From positions 43,196 to 107,195 of the forward strand of contig CAXNMF010000014.1 of assembly GCA_964203275.1 (NCBI GenBank): a stretch of DNA of 64,000 nt, in the 5' to 3' direction. Made by a program: the position numbers and the translations under genes. This DNA is from Ga0077527 sp945862135 (lineage in GTDB: Bacteria; Pseudomonadota; Gammaproteobacteria; Burkholderiales; SG8-41). The notes below the pieces were generated by a model, which saw nothing but the letters and a program-made list of their open reading frames with translations, had not been told where the DNA came from and made no database searches. Below, one piece after another: positions 61,646 through 64,000 of this stretch (positions within the stretch are counted from its first letter, which is position 1; the number at the start of each line of letters is the position of its first letter).

Positions 61646-61688
61646 AATACAACGGGCCGCACACGAATCGTGTGCGGCCCGTTGTATT
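61646..61688 (+). terminator. Rho-independent terminator after the sulfatase gene
   Basis: A perfect 21-base inverted repeat (AATACAACGGGCCGCACACG and on; centre at 61667) runs into a T-tract (TATTTTTA). It lies 43 bases after the sulfatase stop. Confidence 0.88.
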
Positions 61689-61852
61689 TTTAGTGCGAGC
61701 ACTGAAGTCTCAGCAATGAACGAGCCGCTGTTACTCACGCTTCTGTATTGTGCGGGCTGCTCGGATTGAATAAGTAAAGTGTTGTCTCGGGGTAAGTTGC
61801 TCTGCAGTAACGCTGTTTTAATTGATTAATATAACTATGTAGTGGTACTAAA

Positions 61853-61952
61853 TTTGACGTAATCCCAAGGGGACTTCGTGCTTTTTCTATCCAGATCCAT
61901 GGCATTTTTACTGCTGGTCACGCTGACAGCACTGCCTTGCGCACAGGCGCAG
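61853..61952 (+). repeat. Duplicated start/signal-peptide cassette, copy 1
   Basis: 100 bases spanning leader, ribosome-binding site and signal-peptide codons of the HAD gene. About 79 of 100 bases match 62997-63096 without gaps by hand count; similarity stops at the end of the signal peptide. Confidence 0.75.
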
Positions 61953-62878
61953 ACCGCTGACGCGTTGCCGTCATGGAACGCCGGCATGACCAGGCAGGCC
62001 ATCACCGACTTCGTGCAACGGGTGACGGCAAAAGGCGGCAAGGACTTTGTGCCTCCCGCCGAGAGAATTGCCGTATTCGACAACGACGGCACGCTGTGGG
62101 CGGAGCAGCCGATGTATTTCCAGGCATTCTTCATTTTTGACCGCATCAAGGTACTTGCATCCCAGCATCCGGAGTGGAAGGACAAAGAGCCGTTCGCCTC
62201 GGTGCTCAAAGGTGATGTCAAATCCGCGCTGGCCGGCGGCGAGCACGCGCTCCTTGAAATGGCCATGGCTACGCACGCGGGTATGACGACCGAGGAGTTC
62301 GAAAAGATTGTTGCCGACTGGATCAGGACCGCGAAACATCCCGGGACCGGCAGGCTCTACACCGAGATGGTGTATCAGCCGATGCTGGAGTTGCTCGCCT
62401 ACCTGCGCGCGAACGGATTCAGGACGTTCATCGTGTCCGGCGGCGGCATCGAGTTCATGCGCCCGTGGACGGATCGGGTCTATGGCATTCCACCTGAGCA
62501 GGTCATCGGCAGCAGCATCAAGACGAAATTCGAGATGCGCGAAGGCAAACCGGTGATCGTGCGGTTGCCGGAGTTGAACTTCATCGATGATAAGGCCGGC
62601 AAACCGGCGGCCATCCAGCATCACATCGGACGGCGGCCGATTTTCGCGTTTGGCAACTCCGACGGTGATCTCGAAATGCTCCAGTGGACCGCTGCGGGCA
62701 GCGGCGCACGTTTCATGGGGTTGGTGCACCACACCGATGCCGAGCGGGATGGGCCTACGATCGCGCGGCGCGCGGCGGCCGACTCGACAAGGCGCTTGAT
62801 GAGGCCATTGCGAAGGGATGGGCCGTGGTGGATGTCCGGCGCGATTGGAATATCGTTTTCCCGCCCGTGGAAAAATGA
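61878..62878 (+). pseudogene. HAD-family phosphatase with a 3' frameshift
   Basis: Exported haloacid-dehalogenase-type phosphatase. A signal peptide (about 1-25, CAQAQ) starts at the GTG at 61878 after AAGGGGA. Asp68/Asp70 are in VFDNDGTLW, Ser/Thr motif II in FIVSGGG, and motif IV in FGNSDGDLEM. Near 62749 one base seems missing: the frame then runs into unrelated sequence, while the -1 frame continues EWAYDRAARGGRLDKAL and WAVVDVRRDWNIVFPPVEK to a stop at 62876-62878. The domain core is intact, so this is either a recent disabling indel or an assembly error. Its first 100 bases match those of the next gene. Confidence 0.75.
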
Positions 62879-62996
62879 GGTCAGGCGGTGTGAAGCGAAC
62901 TTAGTAGCCGCTGATGACTTACGGTGGCAGAATCGAATTCGCATGATGTGCTGGCGTCGTATAATTCACAAGTAAAATCAATTGACTTGCAGATCG

Positions 62997-63096
62997 TTTG
63001 ACGAAATTCCAAGGGGAAGCAATGCACTTTCTATCCAGATTTATGTCGATTTTTCTGGTGGTCACGCTGACACTCCTGCCTTGCGTACAGGCACAG
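62997..63096 (+). repeat. Duplicated start/signal-peptide cassette, copy 2
   Basis: Counterpart of 61853-61952 in front of the DUF3300 gene. The start codons lie at the same offset (25 bases) in both copies and AGGGGA is conserved. Confidence 0.75.
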
Positions 63097-64000
63097 GAAG
63101 GCAGTGCAACCCAGTTCAAGAAGGAAGAGATTGAACAGCTGGTTGCGCCGATTGCGCTGTATCCCGATGCACTGGTGGCGCAGATCCTGATGGCCTCGAC
63201 CTATCCGCTGGAAATCGTTTCGGCGGCGCGCTGGTCGAAAGCGAATCCAGACGTCAAGGACAAGGCGCTCGAGGATGCAATGCAGAAGCAGACCTGGGAT
63301 CCCAGCGTGAAATCGCTGACGGCGTTCCCGAGCGTGTTGGCCATGCTTAACGACAAACTCGACATGACGCAGAAACTGGGTGATGCCTTCCTCGGTCAGC
63401 AGAAAGACGTGATGGCGGCGATTCAGACATTACGCGCCAAGGCCGACAAGGCCGGCAACCTGAAATCGGGCAAGGAGCAGAAAGTCACGACCACGCAGGA
63501 AAACGGCCAGACGGTCATTGTCATCGAGCCGACGAACCCGCAGGTGGTCTATGTGCCGACCTACAACCCGACCGTGGTTTACGGTCCGTGGCCGTACGCG
63601 GCTTACCCGCCTTATTACTATTACCCGCCGGGTTACAGCGCCGGCAGCGTGTTTTTTGCCTTCACGGTCGGCGTGGCTGTCGGCAACGCGATGTGGGGCG
63701 GTTGCCACTGGGGAGGCAGCGGAAACGTCTACATCAATAACACCACCTACAACAATTTCAACAAGACCAACATCAACACCGGCGACTGGAATCACAAGCC
63801 CGAGCATCGCAAGGGTGTGCAGTACCGTGACCAGGCGACGCAGCAGAAATTCGGCAAGGGTCCATCACAAGGGGCCGATACACGCGAAGCCTTCCGCGGC
63901 CGGGCTGAACAGGGTCGTCAGGAGATTGCGCGCGGTGGCGCCGACAATCTGAAAGGTCGTCCCGCTGGTGGAGATGCACGGCCCAATGCCGGATCGCTGG
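63022..64000 (+). CDS. DUF3300-family secreted protein, 3'-truncated by window edge
   Basis: At least 326 residues. A signal peptide (about 1-25, ending CVQAQ) is followed by a DUF3300 domain (about 35-245): EIEQLVAPIALYPDALVAQI, ASTYPLEIVSAARW and VIVIEPTNPQVVYVPTYNP, then a Tyr/Pro-rich stretch and GGCHWGG. The remaining part is rich in Gln, Arg and Gly and probably disordered. DUF3300 proteins are envelope proteins of unknown function, to my knowledge often near DUF2950, HAD and sulfatase genes. AAGGGGA precedes the ATG at 63022. The stop lies beyond the window. Confidence 0.88.
   Translation, partial: MHFLSRFMSIFLVVTLTLLPCVQAQEGSATQFKKEEIEQLVAPIALYPDALVAQILMASTYPLEIVSAARWSKANPDVKDKALEDAMQKQTWDPSVKSLTAFPSVLAMLNDKLDMTQKLGDAFLGQQKDVMAAIQTLRAKADKAGNLKSGKEQKVTTTQENGQTVIVIEPTNPQVVYVPTYNPTVVYGPWPYAAYPPYYYYPPGYSAGSVFFAFTVGVAVGNAMWGGCHWGGSGNVYINNTTYNNFNKTNINTGDWNHKPEHRKGVQYRDQATQQKFGKGPSQGADTREAFRGRAEQGRQEIARGGADNLKGRPAGGDARPNAGSL

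Noticed and set aside
62751..62975. Extended C-terminus of the HAD protein in its first frame
   Set aside because: The residues are unrelated to the family, while the -1 frame continues sensible coding to a stop at 62878; the extension is a frameshift artefact.

Overview
The window reads as chromosomal DNA of a GC-rich betaproteobacterium, most likely an environmental Burkholderiales-type organism. The reasons are the many Bug (TctC-family) solute receptors, the complete Pil-Chp chemosensory operon, FCD-type GntR regulation and the style of the genes. The exact genus cannot be told from sequence alone. No rRNA, tRNA, CRISPR array, phage or insertion-sequence transposase was seen.

Layout. 1-5.6 kb: tandem paralogous MFS transporters (the first cut by the window edge), a D-2-hydroxyacid dehydrogenase, a TPP-dependent acetolactate-synthase-like enzyme and a TRIC/UPF0126 membrane protein. 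5.8-8.7 kb (minus): a conserved hypothetical, then an MFS gene translationally coupled to a Bug-like protein without a signal peptide. 8.8-14.9 kb (plus): an NDP-forming acyl-CoA synthetase, acyl-CoA dehydrogenase, SDR and PAS-GGDEF protein. 14.8-20.7 kb: a divergent cluster with two isocitrate-lyase/PEP-mutase paralogues, a Bug receptor, a GntR regulator and a two-subunit LeuCD-like hydro-lyase. 20.7-29.3 kb (minus): pilG-pilH-pilI-pilJ-chpA, controlling type IV pili. 29.7-31.3 kb (minus): plsC and cdsA. 31.5-36.4 kb: GlcG-like, cupin and DSD1-type PLP genes, a beta-hydroxyacid dehydrogenase, a ceramidase-like membrane protein and a leaderless TAXI receptor. 36.4-38.3 kb (minus): amidohydrolase and DapA-family aldolase. 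38.5-46 kb: a Bug receptor, three intact and one broken ModA-like binding proteins, two membrane proteins (one a rhomboid) and another Bug receptor. 46-52.6 kb: an LVIVD propeller protein, then IlvD/Edd dehydratase, HpaI aldolase, SLC13 transporter and YqjM-type flavoenzyme. 52.6-57.3 kb: N-formylglutamate-amidohydrolase-like protein, Dcu transporter, AspT-like transporter and a two-TM K+ channel. 57.4-64 kb: octaheme cytochrome c with TPRs, sulfatase, a HAD phosphatase carrying a frameshift, and a DUF3300 protein running off the edge.

Taken together, most of the window is small-molecule carboxylate catabolism (hydroxyacids, sugar acids, CoA thioesters) served by orphan uptake receptors, interrupted by the pilus chemosensory block and a phospholipid pair.

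The most unusual signals are these. (1) A paralogous set of ModA-like binding proteins, at least two of which cannot carry an export signal, plus leaderless Bug and TAXI proteins elsewhere; these may be intracellular ligand-binding proteins. (2) Several families of interspersed inverted repeats, most sitting just upstream of start codons. (3) An 18-bp AT-rich motif recurring at gene ends. (4) A duplicated 100-bp translation-start plus signal-peptide cassette in front of two unrelated secreted proteins. (5) A sigma-70-region-3-like insert in a beta-propeller protein.
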